DNA from: Paenibacillus psychroresistens
GTDB lineage: Bacteria; Bacillota; Bacilli; Paenibacillales; NBRC-103111
Length of the DNA: 64,000 bases
Reading direction: 5' to 3'
Assembly: GCF_009728935.1 (NCBI RefSeq)
Contig: NZ_CP034235.1
Location: forward strand, 5,965,501-6,029,500
Shown here: piece by piece, positions 25,418 to 35,245 of the stretch
Numbering within the stretch: the stretch's first letter is position 1
Layout: every line of letters starts with the position of its first letter
Notes under the pieces: model-generated
The model's database searches: none
Told to the model about the DNA's origin: nothing
The model's input: only the letters and a program-made list of their open reading frames with translations
Made by a program: the position numbers and the translations under genes

Positions 25418-27124
25418 TTACTTTTGAGTATCTAGGAAGGCTTGCAGCTGTTTAACAAATTCTTCTTTAATTTTCTGCAGATCTGCTTGTAAAGCCGTAT
25501 TCTTTTCCCATTTAGCTTGTAGTTTGGCCATTTCGACCGCAGGATTAGGAATCATGCCTAATTTATAAAGCACACTATCCGAAACAACCTTTCCAAGATC
25601 GGGATTGGCTAGAGCATTCTTGACGATATCACCATTGAAAGCAAATCCAGCAGTAGCTGATTTCATATAGGATTTATCATCTGCCAGGTATCTGTAATAT
25701 TTAATGTACTCATCTGGAATCGCATTAGGCAAACGAATGTAGGTCGGGTTCCAAGTCAATTCATAAGCCGGTATATTGTAGTTCTGTCCTTGATCTATGC
25801 CATCCGGATATTTGAACTTATCTTCACCAACCGCTTCCCAGTTTTTCCCTGGAATACCTAGTTCAAAGAAGTCATGGTTAGCTTGGCTCTGATTCAGCCA
25901 ATCAATAAACAGCATGCTTCTTTCTAAATTTTTTGAGGATTTGGGGATCGTTAAGAAATTAAAAGCACGGAAATCTGTAACTGCATTAGGCTGCGTCATT
26001 TCCCGCTGTCCTTTTTGATAAACAAACATGCCCAGATCAGCGGTCGGAACGCCTGCTTTTAAATCTCCAAGGATCTTTGCATAGTTGGAAATGCCTTCGA
26101 TCATGGAGGCTGCTTTCCCGGCAGCAAAAGTACCTGCGCCATCCTTCCTCGTAATCGGCTCTTTTTCCGTGTAGCCTTTATCATGCCATGCTCTTATGGC
26201 CACAAGCGGATCGTAATTCTGTTGATTGAAAGGAGCTGGGAAGCCCTGTAAATCTGCCGTTTTACCGCCTGTTATCGAAGCAGATAGCACCTTGTTGTCT
26301 TTAATAAGAGCCGTGGCAATAATACTAGGCGCTATTGGTACATCCCATAAATTAACATCGGCTTTAGCCAGCATGATCGAACTATCTCCTTGAATAACCG
26401 GATCCGAATTGTAATTCCCATCCGATCTTTCTACAAATGGAATCATGTTGGGCTCGTTTTTCAGCACTAGATCATAATAGGCTTCTACATCCTTTTCTGA
26501 TTTAAAATCAGAGATTCCATATTTGTTTGCCAAATCCTTGCGGTAGTAAAGAATCCCTAAATCTCCGAGGTATTGACCTAATGGAACTCCAAAGGTGTGC
26601 AGCTTCTGGTCTATTCCCATCATTTTATTGTTATTGATGAATGAATCGGAGAATGCTTTTTTGAGTCCTGGATATTTATCATTAAAGAAATACTCGTCCA
26701 GATTATAATAATTATCCTGTTGAATAAATTGATTCATATTCATCCATGGAGCATCAAACGCAAGATCCACCTGCTCGCCAGCAGCCAGCTTTAATTTCAA
26801 TTTATTTACATAATCCGCCATAGGTGTCCAAACCACATTAAGATGTGTGTTTAATGTATCCTTGGTTTGCTTTTCAAACTCAGCTACAACCTCGTCAAAT
26901 TGCTTTGGCTTATCTCCCCAGAGCATGACATTCAAGGTAACCGGTTCCAGCTTTGAAGCAGCAGGACTTGCTGGTGCAGCAGACGTTGTGCTTCCTTCTG
27001 CTGAGGCTCCCGGTGTCGAAGTAACCACACTTTCATCCTTCGATTTGGTGCAGGCGATTAATAATGTGGACATGAAGCATGTAATGATTAGAACGGAAAT
27101 CATCTTTTTTAATCCAATTCTCAT
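25418..27124 (-). CDS. Sugar-binding lipoprotein of an ABC importer (LplA-like)
   Basis: A 568-residue family-1 solute-binding protein. The lipobox LLIACTKSK puts the lipidated Cys near residue 25, followed by a Ser/Ala/Pro linker. The mature fold is seen in VTLNVMLWGDKPKQFDEVV, LKLKLAAGEQVDLAFDAPW and the aromatic-rich C-terminal half, which should line the ligand pocket. The ATG has GGAGGG six bases upstream. Gene order on the minus strand is permease, permease, binding protein, then the 28-base palindrome and SGNH esterase. The ligand is unknown; linked genes point to an acetylated beta-mannoside-containing oligosaccharide, by inference only. Confidence 0.9.
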   Translation of the reverse strand: MRIGLKKMISVLIITCFMSTLLIACTKSKDESVVTSTPGASAEGSTTSAAPASPAASKLEPVTLNVMLWGDKPKQFDEVVAEFEKQTKDTLNTHLNVVWTPMADYVNKLKLKLAAGEQVDLAFDAPWMNMNQFIQQDNYYNLDEYFFNDKYPGLKKAFSDSFINNNKMMGIDQKLHTFGVPLGQYLGDLGILYYRKDLANKYGISDFKSEKDVEAYYDLVLKNEPNMIPFVERSDGNYNSDPVIQGDSSIMLAKADVNLWDVPIAPSIIATALIKDNKVLSASITGGKTADLQGFPAPFNQQNYDPLVAIRAWHDKGYTEKEPITRKDGAGTFAAGKAASMIEGISNYAKILGDLKAGVPTADLGMFVYQKGQREMTQPNAVTDFRAFNFLTIPKSSKNLERSMLFIDWLNQSQANHDFFELGIPGKNWEAVGEDKFKYPDGIDQGQNYNIPAYELTWNPTYIRLPNAIPDEYIKYYRYLADDKSYMKSATAGFAFNGDIVKNALANPDLGKVVSDSVLYKLGMIPNPAVEMAKLQAKWEKNTALQADLQKIKEEFVKQLQAFLDTQK

Positions 27125-27175
27125 TTGAAACCCTCCATGGATAATTTTTTATATGCTAATCAGCTTGCGCTGAGG

Positions 27176-28060
27176 CTAGCCTTTAATGGCGCCAACTTTA
27201 AGTCCACCTACAAAATAACGCTGTAAAAACGGGTATAAGAAAATGATCGGTCCAACCGTTACCATCGCTGTTGCCAAGCGGACTGTATAAGCAGGTGCAA
27301 CGGCAGTGCTAGACTGTGCCGCTCCTTGAATCGCAATGGTTTGAGCAATATTAATGTTTCTAATAATCTGCATAATAATATACTGCAGTGTATATAAATC
27401 CGGATTTTCCACATATAACAATGCAGGGGTCCACATCGACCAATAGCCCAAAGCATAGAATAAACCAATCGTAGCAAGTGCAGGAAGCGATAGCGGCAGG
27501 GCAATGCGGAATAATAATCGCAATTCTCCTGCTCCCTCCAATTTAGCTGACTCGAATAATTCATTTGGAATATCATTGAAGAAGTTGCGCATCAGAAACA
27601 TGTTCCATGGACCAAAAAGCGCTGGTATGATATAAACCCATATCGAATTCTGCAAATGAAGATATTTGGTAATTAGGATATATTGTGAAACCAGCCCTCC
27701 ACTGAACATCATCGTGAAGTAAAAGAAGAAAGCTAGTGAACCCGCATAATACAAACGTTTCCCCGAAAGTGCATATGCGACCGTGCTTGTTATCAGCAAG
27801 CTTAATGTTGTTCCTACTACAGTAACGAACAGCGTTACGAGATAAGCTCTTGGTATTGTACTGGTGCTAAAAATCGCTTTGTAAGCAGAGATCGAAAACT
27901 TATGTGGAAACAGCGAATACCCGAATCTTTGGAGGCTGGTTTCTTCCGTAAGTGAACTAAGCAGCACTAGAGCAAATGGATATAGACATATCAGAGCAAA
28001 GCAGATGGCAAAAGCATAAAAAGCAAACACCATCCAACGTTCCGATTTTGATTTCTTCAA
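27176..28060 (-). CDS. Sugar ABC importer permease, LplC/YtcP-like
   Basis: A 294-residue permease with six helices. The EAA loop is ELFESAKLEGAGELRLLFRI and the protein ends QRYFVGGLKVGAIKG, as in the LplC/YtcP branch. I place the start at TTG 28060 with AAAGGAG eight bases upstream; a TTG two codons earlier lies too close to that site. It lies 19 bases after its partner permease and 51 bases before the binding-protein gene. It also lacks a dedicated ATPase in the window. Confidence 0.9.
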   Translation of the reverse strand: MKKSKSERWMVFAFYAFAICFALICLYPFALVLLSSLTEETSLQRFGYSLFPHKFSISAYKAIFSTSTIPRAYLVTLFVTVVGTTLSLLITSTVAYALSGKRLYYAGSLAFFFYFTMMFSGGLVSQYILITKYLHLQNSIWVYIIPALFGPWNMFLMRNFFNDIPNELFESAKLEGAGELRLLFRIALPLSLPALATIGLFYALGYWSMWTPALLYVENPDLYTLQYIIMQIIRNINIAQTIAIQGAAQSSTAVAPAYTVRLATAMVTVGPIIFLYPFLQRYFVGGLKVGAIKG

Positions 28061-28079
28061 TTTCAAAACTCCTTTCCTC

Positions 28080-29015
28080 TTAGAAGATCGCGGAATCCTT
28101 GTCCAGCTTTTTCGTCAATGTGTTGGAGCATACAACGAGTAGGAAGCCAACAATCGATTGGTAGAGCGCAATAGCTTGAGACATACCTAGTGATCCAGAA
28201 TTTCGCAAGCCGCGGAATACATAAATATCAATGGTATCCGTTGTTCTAAACAAAAGTGGATTGTCTCCAATAAAAGAATAAATCAGCTCCATGTTTCCAA
28301 CAAAGATACTTCCCAAGCTGAGCAAGAACAGCATAATAATCGTGCTTTTCAGCATCGGCAGGGTAATGCGAAAGATGCACTGCATGCGGGTAGCTCCATC
28401 CATTCTCGCTGCCTCGTATAGTTCCTTATCGATCCCGATAATCGCTGCCATATAGATAATGGCGCTGAATCCTGCTCCTTTCCAAAGATTGGCTAATACA
28501 AAGATAAAGGGCCAAACATATGGAGTTGAATAGAATTCTACGGGTTGTAGAGATAATGCTTTGAGCAGCTGATTGACCGTCCCTGTATCTGCGGTGAAGA
28601 AAGCGACAGAGAACAATCCAACAATCGGCCAAGAAATGAAATAAGGTAAGATCATCACGGATTGCATGGAGCGTATAAAGTAATTTTTGCCCAATTCTGT
28701 CAAAATAATAGCCAATGCCAGAGCAACTACAGTACCTGTAATGATGAATAAAAAATTGAAATAAACGGTATTCAAGGTAATAATCAGCCAATCCTCGCCA
28801 CGAAAGAAAAATTTGAAGTTGTCCAGCCCAACGAATTTGCTGTGAAATAAACCTCGCATGGGATTGAAATCTTCAAAAGCAATCATAATGCCTATTAATG
28901 GCGTGTAGCTGAACAACAGGCTGAATAGTATGGCTGGCAAAGCCAATAGATAAAGATAACGATTTACCACAAGATCTCTTATGCCTCTGTGCTTCATCAT
29001 TCCTTTTCTTTGCAT
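28080..29015 (-). CDS. Sugar ABC importer permease, LplB/YteP-like
   Basis: A 311-residue permease and first gene of the locus 2 import operon. It has the long basic N-terminus and six helices of the LplB/YteP branch, the EAA loop ELYEAARMDGATRMQCIFRI, and the usual ending TKKLDKDSAIF. GGAGTG lies seven bases before the ATG. A strong terminator behind the upstream regulator gene (29082-29119) shows that the importer has its own promoter, probably in 29016-29080 where a TATAAT lies at 29060-29065 on the minus strand. Confidence 0.92.
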   Translation of the reverse strand: MQRKGMMKHRGIRDLVVNRYLYLLALPAILFSLLFSYTPLIGIMIAFEDFNPMRGLFHSKFVGLDNFKFFFRGEDWLIITLNTVYFNFLFIITGTVVALALAIILTELGKNYFIRSMQSVMILPYFISWPIVGLFSVAFFTADTGTVNQLLKALSLQPVEFYSTPYVWPFIFVLANLWKGAGFSAIIYMAAIIGIDKELYEAARMDGATRMQCIFRITLPMLKSTIIMLFLLSLGSIFVGNMELIYSFIGDNPLLFRTTDTIDIYVFRGLRNSGSLGMSQAIALYQSIVGFLLVVCSNTLTKKLDKDSAIF

Positions 29016-29081
29016 TTTCGTTCACTCCAAGGCTGCTTATTTATGTTTCCTATACCTAAATTATATAGGGATGAACTTGAT

Positions 29082-29119
29082 AAAAAAAGAAGAGTACCAT
29101 TACTAGAAATGGTACTCTC
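29082..29119 (-). terminator. Strong terminator after the GH2-kinase-regulator operon
   Basis: On the minus strand GAGTACCATT, a 6-base loop and AATGGTACTC form a perfect 10-bp stem followed by TTCTTTTTTT. It lies 15 bases after the regulator's stop codon and separates it from the importer operon. Confidence 0.93.
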
Positions 29120-29133
29120 ATGACATTATTAAG

Positions 29134-30726
29134 TTATTTTCTGACTTCGCCCGGCGTGATTCCCCAGTATTTACGGAAAACCTTTGTAAAATAACTGACA
29201 TCGCGATAGCCAACCATGCGAGCAGCATCATACACCCTGGCCCCTTCATTCAAAAGGCTGCTGGCTCGCTCCATTTTCTTATCTAATACATAAGTCGAGA
29301 AGGATTTGGAGGTTTCTTGCTTAAACAATCGGCTGAGGTAGGAAGAATTGACATAAAGCATCGAGGCAATGGCATGCAGGGTTAAGTCTTGGTCCATCAG
29401 CTCCTGAACCAACGAAACCACCGATTTAATCAGCTGGTGCCCGCCAGATTTGCCTTGTTGATTCGTATATTGGTCAATATGACGGAGACATCGTTCAAAC
29501 CATTGTGAAATTTGCTCCTTGGATACCAATAAATCATGATTCGAGAAGTAAGCATAATCCTCCTGAACCACATCTTTAACCGGCCATTGCTGTGATTGAA
29601 TCCAACGGATGAACAGCGAGGAAGTTAAGAATACGATTTCCTCTACTTCATCAACAGTTGCTGCCAGATTTAAGTTTTCAATAAATTCCTGAATTAGGCT
29701 GGCGGATCTCGCTTCCATTTGGCCTGCCTCTAACGCAAACCAGAGATCCTTCTCGAAGCTTTCTTTAAAGGTAAGCTGACTTTTCCCACTTGCTGGCTCC
29801 ATATACGGGATCGCCAGGTTATCTCCATAAATGACTCTCATTTGCAGAGCCAATCGTGCTTGTTTATAGGATCTTTGTACACTGGCTAGCTGTGAAATCC
29901 CTCCAATCCCAACACTGGCTGTCAGCTTCAGAATTTGTTCGACGGTGTAGATAAATTTACTGCATGAAGTATGAACAAACAATTGAAATTCCATAGCATT
30001 CATCGTTGAAATCGAGTCAAAAAGAATAAGGGTTGCCCCGCTCCAGTCCGTAAAAACCTTGCAGGACTGCGGAAAGTAATCTTTAGCTATACTCTGCAGT
30101 GAAAATTGCAGCAGTGAATGGTCATTATTGCCAAACCGTGTCTCATGCTCCGACAAGGGGTCCATCTCTGCAACGGCCAGACAATAATCATGCTCCATGG
30201 ATAAGCTAATCCCTAGCTCTAGGCTTCTTCTCGAAATTTGCCAATCATCGAATTTATCATGAACCCAGTTTTGGAGAAACATCTCCTGGAGTCGCGGCAG
30301 ATTCTCCTTCCATTGCTGCTGCATGATGGACTGATCATGCTTCTTCGCTAGCTCTACCTTGATTTCTTGAGCCGCATTTACGACAGCATTCAGGATTTCC
30401 TTGTCCCCGGCGGGCTTTAACAAATAATTGCTAACCCTTAAATCAATCGCTTTTTGGGCATATTGAAAGTCGTCGTGCCCGCTCATCAGAATGATTTTGA
30501 TCATGGGATTCCATTCCACTATTCGAGCTGCCAAGGTGAGTCCATCCATCTCCGGCATTTGAATATCCAGAAGAATAATATCTGGTCGATTGTGCTCCAA
30601 ATGCTTCAAAGCCTCTAATCCATTGGAATGCGCACCTACTATTTCGATCTCATTTGCTGCCCAATCCATACTATGGACAAGACTGTTGCGCAGCAATGCC
30701 TCGTCCTCCACAATCATTAAGTTCAT
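29134..30726 (-). CDS. YesN-type response regulator with AraC DNA-binding domain
   Basis: A 530-residue regulator. The receiver domain carries E7/D8, phospho-acceptor D54 (ILLDIQMPEMDG) and the switch Lys in NYLLKPAG. The C-terminal AraC domain has the paired helix-turn-helix units LHAIASMLYVNSSYLSRLF and VYDAARMVGYRDVSYFTKVF. Its ATG overlaps the stop codon of the kinase gene by four bases (ATGA), so translation is coupled. It ends with its own terminator. By position it should control the importer operon that begins 100 bases downstream and perhaps the rest of locus 2. Confidence 0.93.
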   Translation of the reverse strand: MNLMIVEDEALLRNSLVHSMDWAANEIEIVGAHSNGLEALKHLEHNRPDIILLDIQMPEMDGLTLAARIVEWNPMIKIILMSGHDDFQYAQKAIDLRVSNYLLKPAGDKEILNAVVNAAQEIKVELAKKHDQSIMQQQWKENLPRLQEMFLQNWVHDKFDDWQISRRSLELGISLSMEHDYCLAVAEMDPLSEHETRFGNNDHSLLQFSLQSIAKDYFPQSCKVFTDWSGATLILFDSISTMNAMEFQLFVHTSCSKFIYTVEQILKLTASVGIGGISQLASVQRSYKQARLALQMRVIYGDNLAIPYMEPASGKSQLTFKESFEKDLWFALEAGQMEARSASLIQEFIENLNLAATVDEVEEIVFLTSSLFIRWIQSQQWPVKDVVQEDYAYFSNHDLLVSKEQISQWFERCLRHIDQYTNQQGKSGGHQLIKSVVSLVQELMDQDLTLHAIASMLYVNSSYLSRLFKQETSKSFSTYVLDKKMERASSLLNEGARVYDAARMVGYRDVSYFTKVFRKYWGITPGEVRK

Positions 30727-32558
30727 TCCGTTTCCTCCTGCTGCTTATCTATGGGTTGTTGAAATGGCAAATAAATGATAACCTTTGTTCCAGTCAACGC
30801 TTCACTGTGAATTTGTAATTCAGCCTCCGCACCATAATAGATCTGAATTCTTCTTTGTACATTCCTTAAAGCAAATAAATCATCCGACTTGACATACGCA
30901 ACAGAGTCCTTCCGTTCAATCGCCAGCTGCTCCCTAATGTAGACAAGTCGTCCCGATTCAATTCCGACACCGTTGTCGGAGATCTCCAGCTTCAATCGAT
31001 CCATCTCTAGATAGGCTTGAATATGCAGGACCCCGCCATGCTGTTTTTTCTCAAGCCCATGAATAACAGCGTTCTCAACTAAAGGTTGCAATAAAAATTT
31101 TAACAATTGAAAGGAACTGACTTCAGGATCCAGCTCAACCTGGAAGTTTATTTTATCACCAAAGCGAATTTCTTGGATGTGAATATAGTAGCTAAGATGC
31201 TCCATAGTCTCTGACAGCGAGAATGTATCCCTGCCTTTACTAAGGCTTAGCCGGAAAAACTTGGACAAATTCAGCACTACATCCCCGATATCATCAGCAT
31301 CATAGTTTTTGGACATCCAGTAAATCGAGTCCAAGGTGTTATACAGAAAATGCGGATTAATTTGTGATTGCAGAAAATTAAGCTCGGTTTGCGCAAGCCG
31401 CAGCTCCTTCTCATAAATATCATGAACCAAATACCTCTGCTGTTCTGCCATAAGATTAAAGGTTTCGGTTAAATACCCGAGCTCGTCAGAGCGGTGATTG
31501 TCCAAACGCATCGATAAATTGCCCAGCCGAAGCTGCTTCATCCCGTAGGAGAGACCACGAATTGGGGCCGAAATCCCGCTATATACTACCCACGAGATTC
31601 CCATAGCGAGAAAACAGCTTATGACAATAATCAGTAATGTAAAGGTTTGTAGCTGCTTGGTTTGTTTGAATACTTCCGATTCCGGCTGGGTCATTACCAA
31701 AGACCAATGAGATTCTTCCGAAGTTACTTTTATTATAAAAGTAGATTGCTTGCTTCCGGCAATCCGAATCATCGAAGATTTGCCTGAGGTTAACTCGCCT
31801 AGCGGGATTTTGGAGTCGTTTGTTGCTGTTGATATTAGCAATTGTTGGTTTTCGTCATACAAATAGATCTCGCTATCCTTGAAATCAGAAAGCTTCTTGG
31901 CAAAGTTCAGCAGCTTCTCTTTAGGTACAGAAAGCATTAGAACATTACCTTTTTTCACACTATTAAAAATATCCATGGAACGCATTAGAACGAGATTATT
32001 AACATTAAACACCGAATTTAATTCAAAGCTGCCTTGAGCTTCATCCTTAACCGGCGAATACAATATGTTCTTGCCATTAGCATTTTTGACACGCCTAAAC
32101 CAATCCTGCTTACTGTAATCGTCGATAGATTTCCAGCCATACGTACTGGTGAAAAGCATATGCATATTAGTTTGAAAAATAGCCGTTTGAGTCAATATGC
32201 TGTTTACATTATTGATATTGGTAATTCGGGTTAGCAGCTCTACCGAGCCATAAACAGATTCAGCAGAAAGTGGTGATTGCTCCAGATTATTCAGCATTTG
32301 CGATAAATCCTGATCCGAAGAAATCAATATCGCCAAATCACGCAGACTTTGCATAGTCACATCCATATTATCTAAAGAAGACATCATCGCATTCTTGCTT
32401 CTTTCACTGATTTGACCCTCAAGAATTTGCTTGGATTTATAATTGGCGTATAAGCTGATGAAAATAAGCGGCATCAAAATAATAATAAAATAAATCGTTA
32501 ATCTGAATTGGATGGAGCTGGTGAGACGTTGGCGAAAACCTGTTAGCAATTTCTTCAC
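30723..32558 (-). CDS. YesM-type membrane sensor histidine kinase
   Basis: A 611-residue kinase with one N-terminal membrane helix (about 20-40), a roughly 250-residue outside domain, a second helix (about 300-320), a HAMP linker, and the kinase core. The phospho-histidine is in QSQINPHFLYNTLDS near residue 398, with LQPLVENAVIHGLE and DNGVGIES of the ATP-binding half. The GTG start has AGGAGG seven bases upstream. It follows the GH2 gene by 18 bases and overlaps the regulator by four, so enzyme, sensor and regulator form one transcript driven by the LacI-controlled promoter at 35205-35233. Confidence 0.93.
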   Translation of the reverse strand: MKKLLTGFRQRLTSSIQFRLTIYFIIILMPLIFISLYANYKSKQILEGQISERSKNAMMSSLDNMDVTMQSLRDLAILISSDQDLSQMLNNLEQSPLSAESVYGSVELLTRITNINNVNSILTQTAIFQTNMHMLFTSTYGWKSIDDYSKQDWFRRVKNANGKNILYSPVKDEAQGSFELNSVFNVNNLVLMRSMDIFNSVKKGNVLMLSVPKEKLLNFAKKLSDFKDSEIYLYDENQQLLISTATNDSKIPLGELTSGKSSMIRIAGSKQSTFIIKVTSEESHWSLVMTQPESEVFKQTKQLQTFTLLIIVISCFLAMGISWVVYSGISAPIRGLSYGMKQLRLGNLSMRLDNHRSDELGYLTETFNLMAEQQRYLVHDIYEKELRLAQTELNFLQSQINPHFLYNTLDSIYWMSKNYDADDIGDVVLNLSKFFRLSLSKGRDTFSLSETMEHLSYYIHIQEIRFGDKINFQVELDPEVSSFQLLKFLLQPLVENAVIHGLEKKQHGGVLHIQAYLEMDRLKLEISDNGVGIESGRLVYIREQLAIERKDSVAYVKSDDLFALRNVQRRIQIYYGAEAELQIHSEALTGTKVIIYLPFQQPIDKQQEETE

Positions 32559-32576
32559 TCCAGCTCCTCCTTGAAC

Positions 32577-35147
32577 TTAATATACGGCTAAATTCACACC
32601 CTCTATAACTAACTGGGAGGGAAGTACTGCATGGTTAAGGCAAGATAAGGTTTGAGCTTCGTTCGGCAGCAGGGTTATATAATTCTGATCCCAATGAAAA
32701 AATGCTCCCGGGTCACACTCTCTAATAAAAATACCAATTGCAGCAACGGAATTTGGGTTAGAAATGATTACTTGGTTATTCTCAGCTCCCTGATTTAACT
32801 CAAGGTTAACTTTCTTCAAGCTCCGTAAGGGCTCAAAGGAATGCAGGCCATTCATCGTAAAAATATAACTGTTCCTAGCGCAAACAACTTCACTATCTCC
32901 AGCAACCTCCAGCCTTAATATGAACAAATCAAAAGGACAAGAGCTGACCTTCCATTCCAACTCACCTACTAATAGTACGGTTTGCAAATTGGGAATAGTG
33001 AAGTGTTTCTCCTCTAAACATTCTCCATATGCATTATAAATTACAGCACGGACCTTAAATCCCTTGTCAGCTTCATTCTCTGAGAAAACCTGCTCCTGCT
33101 CATGATGCAAGTAAATGGCTGCTCTGAATAATTCACCGTTTTGAAAAGCAATTTGCTCATATTGTGCGGTAATAAGCAGCTTGGAGAATGCCTTCTGCAT
33201 GCTGTAATAGGCAGGCTTTGGCATGCCATCTACTTCAATAAGCGAAGTATTGGCATTATTGGCATAAGGCTCGTTGCCCATCCATACAATGAAACCGGAG
33301 CTTTGCGGCTCTCGTCGTCGAGTTGACTCTACCGCATACCTAAGCGACTCATGCTGTAGATAACGGCTGCACTGCATATATGCGTCCATTTCATTCTTAG
33401 CTTCCTCCCATTGGCCAAACCAAGCTTTCATTTCCTCCCATTGAATCCACCAGCTGCCTCGATGGGTCCAATATGGATTCGTTTTGTTTGGCGGCCATAC
33501 GGAATAACGATCCTTATATTTTTCCAATAATTCTAAGCGGGCTATGCCTGGGGAGCCTGTTTCCGAACGCAATAACGCATCATCTTGATTAAAAAAGCCA
33601 TAATGCTGCCCATCACCCAGGTAAACCCATGGACCATGAACATCATGATGCAGACCTTTTCCAAAGTCCGCTTCCACCGCACAAAAGCTTGGTCCTGATG
33701 CACTTGCAGGAAGAAAATAGCGAGAAGGGTCAAGCTCGTTCACAAGCCCTTTAAGCATAGCTATATTGACATGAGTTTCATTCACTGGAATAAATCCGCT
33801 CCACATCAGCTCGTTGCCACCGCACCAAACAGTTAAACTGGGATGTGCTCTTTTCTCAAGGATGGCTATTGTTGCAATTTCACGCAAGCTTTGTAGAAAT
33901 GTCGGATCATCTGGTGGATTATTGTCAATGCCGCTGGAGGATTGTAAAAATTCCTGCCAAACCAATAAACCATGACGATCACAATACTCGTAAAATGCTT
34001 GCTTTTCAATAATGCCTCCGCCCCATACGCGCAATAAATTCACATTCATTACCTTGAAACGTCCCAAATAATCCTCATATTGCTTCTCAGTGACAGCACC
34101 ATAAAAAGGGGTAATGGGCACCCAATTCACACCTTTAATAAATATGCGCAAGCCGTTGATGAGTAAAGTATAAGGCAGTGCATCCGTGGGAGCGTTCTCA
34201 TTCTGAATAAACTCGATATGCCGAAAGCCAACCTGCTTGACTGCTTGTTGACATAAACGTTCATTGGAATCGGTAATAATTATCTTAACTGTATATAACG
34301 GCTGAGCTCCGTATCCATTTGGCCACCACAGCTTAACATCTTCAACCTCCTGCTTGATTTGCAGCTTTCTCCTTCCACCTTGAAGATATTCCTCCAGATG
34401 GCATGAACTTATTAGCTTATTCTCTTCATCCAATACGACAAATTCTATATGATACTGCCCAGTTACCTGTACATTCATTTGGATATTCAATTCCAACATG
34501 CCGCTTTTGTAATCAGGCAGCAAGCTGGCAGCGGGATAAAAGTCTGTAATCTGTAGAGCATGATAAGTTGAGAGATACACATCACGCCATATGCCCACTG
34601 GAATAATGCGCGGACACCAATCCCAAGCATAATTAAAACGTGATTTAAGCTTGCTGATTTGATGAGAATACCCGATCTGCCCGTCAACCTCAGGTGTCTG
34701 CAAGAAAACGACTTTTAAATGATTTTTATTTCCAGCCGCTGCTATTAGCTTTTCCGTCACATCTATACTAACAGGCTTGAACATGCCTTCGAATTTAGCT
34801 ATATTCATGCCATTCAGATAAATTTCCCCCGCATAATCCAAGCCTTCAAAGGTGATTTCACAGCGATCCTCAGTCCATCCCTGCGGAAGCTCAAAAAACT
34901 TTTCAAACACCCATTCCCGGTTGTTGACCCATTCGCCTTCAAGACTGCTCAAACCTATATTGGGATCCTTTAACCACCCAGCCGCTAACAAATCCGTTTG
35001 GACGGAGCCAGGCACTACCGCTTTAATCGAATGAACAGCTGGAGTTAGATTTACACCCAGCTCCATGGACACCTCTGCCCGCCATTGGTGAGGATACCAG
35101 CCTGTAAGCAGCCAGTCATCTCCGTTTAATTCAAACTGCTGCGACAT
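32577..35147 (-). CDS. GH2-family beta-mannosidase-like glycosidase
   Basis: An 856-residue intracellular enzyme built like GH2 beta-mannosidases: N-terminal jelly roll (about 1-200, with FEGLDYAGEIYLNG and YAWDWCPRIIPVGIWRDV), an immunoglobulin-like domain, then the TIM barrel from about 310. The acid/base Glu is in WCGGNELMW near residue 446 and the candidate nucleophile in RSETGSPG near residue 528. FNYAWDWCPRI and RVWGGGIIE are typical of the mannosidase branch rather than of beta-galactosidases. It would release beta-linked mannose, or a related sugar, from imported oligosaccharides. The ATG has GAAGG upstream. Its promoter and LacI operator lie just before it. Confidence 0.88.
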   Translation of the reverse strand: MSQQFELNGDDWLLTGWYPHQWRAEVSMELGVNLTPAVHSIKAVVPGSVQTDLLAAGWLKDPNIGLSSLEGEWVNNREWVFEKFFELPQGWTEDRCEITFEGLDYAGEIYLNGMNIAKFEGMFKPVSIDVTEKLIAAAGNKNHLKVVFLQTPEVDGQIGYSHQISKLKSRFNYAWDWCPRIIPVGIWRDVYLSTYHALQITDFYPAASLLPDYKSGMLELNIQMNVQVTGQYHIEFVVLDEENKLISSCHLEEYLQGGRRKLQIKQEVEDVKLWWPNGYGAQPLYTVKIIITDSNERLCQQAVKQVGFRHIEFIQNENAPTDALPYTLLINGLRIFIKGVNWVPITPFYGAVTEKQYEDYLGRFKVMNVNLLRVWGGGIIEKQAFYEYCDRHGLLVWQEFLQSSSGIDNNPPDDPTFLQSLREIATIAILEKRAHPSLTVWCGGNELMWSGFIPVNETHVNIAMLKGLVNELDPSRYFLPASASGPSFCAVEADFGKGLHHDVHGPWVYLGDGQHYGFFNQDDALLRSETGSPGIARLELLEKYKDRYSVWPPNKTNPYWTHRGSWWIQWEEMKAWFGQWEEAKNEMDAYMQCSRYLQHESLRYAVESTRRREPQSSGFIVWMGNEPYANNANTSLIEVDGMPKPAYYSMQKAFSKLLITAQYEQIAFQNGELFRAAIYLHHEQEQVFSENEADKGFKVRAVIYNAYGECLEEKHFTIPNLQTVLLVGELEWKVSSCPFDLFILRLEVAGDSEVVCARNSYIFTMNGLHSFEPLRSLKKVNLELNQGAENNQVIISNPNSVAAIGIFIRECDPGAFFHWDQNYITLLPNEAQTLSCLNHAVLPSQLVIEGVNLAVY

Positions 35148-35174
35148 ATAATAACCTTCTTTTATGATGAATTT

Positions 35175-35199
35175 TGTAAGTCTTTCATTCTATCTTACA
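35175..35199. promoter_or_regulatory. LacI-type operator at the GH2 promoter
   Basis: TGTAAGTCTTTCA at 35175-35187 matches the palindrome TGTAAGTCTTACA found beside lacI at 12 of 13 positions, and an extra half-site CTTACA lies at 35194-35199. It covers the expected transcription start of the promoter at 35205-35233, the right place to block the GH2-kinase-regulator operon. Confidence 0.65.
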
Positions 35200-35204
35200 A
35201 AGTT

Positions 35205-35233
35205 ATTCTAAACCGCTTCAAATCCAATGTCAA
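35205..35233 (-). promoter_or_regulatory. Sigma-A promoter of the GH2-kinase-regulator operon
   Basis: On the minus strand TTGACA (35233-35228) and TAGAAT (35210-35205) are separated by exactly 17 bases. It begins right after the lacI stop codon, about 60 bases before the GH2 start, and the operator lies just downstream. Confidence 0.75.
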
Positions 35234-35245
35234 TTTAGTTTTTTA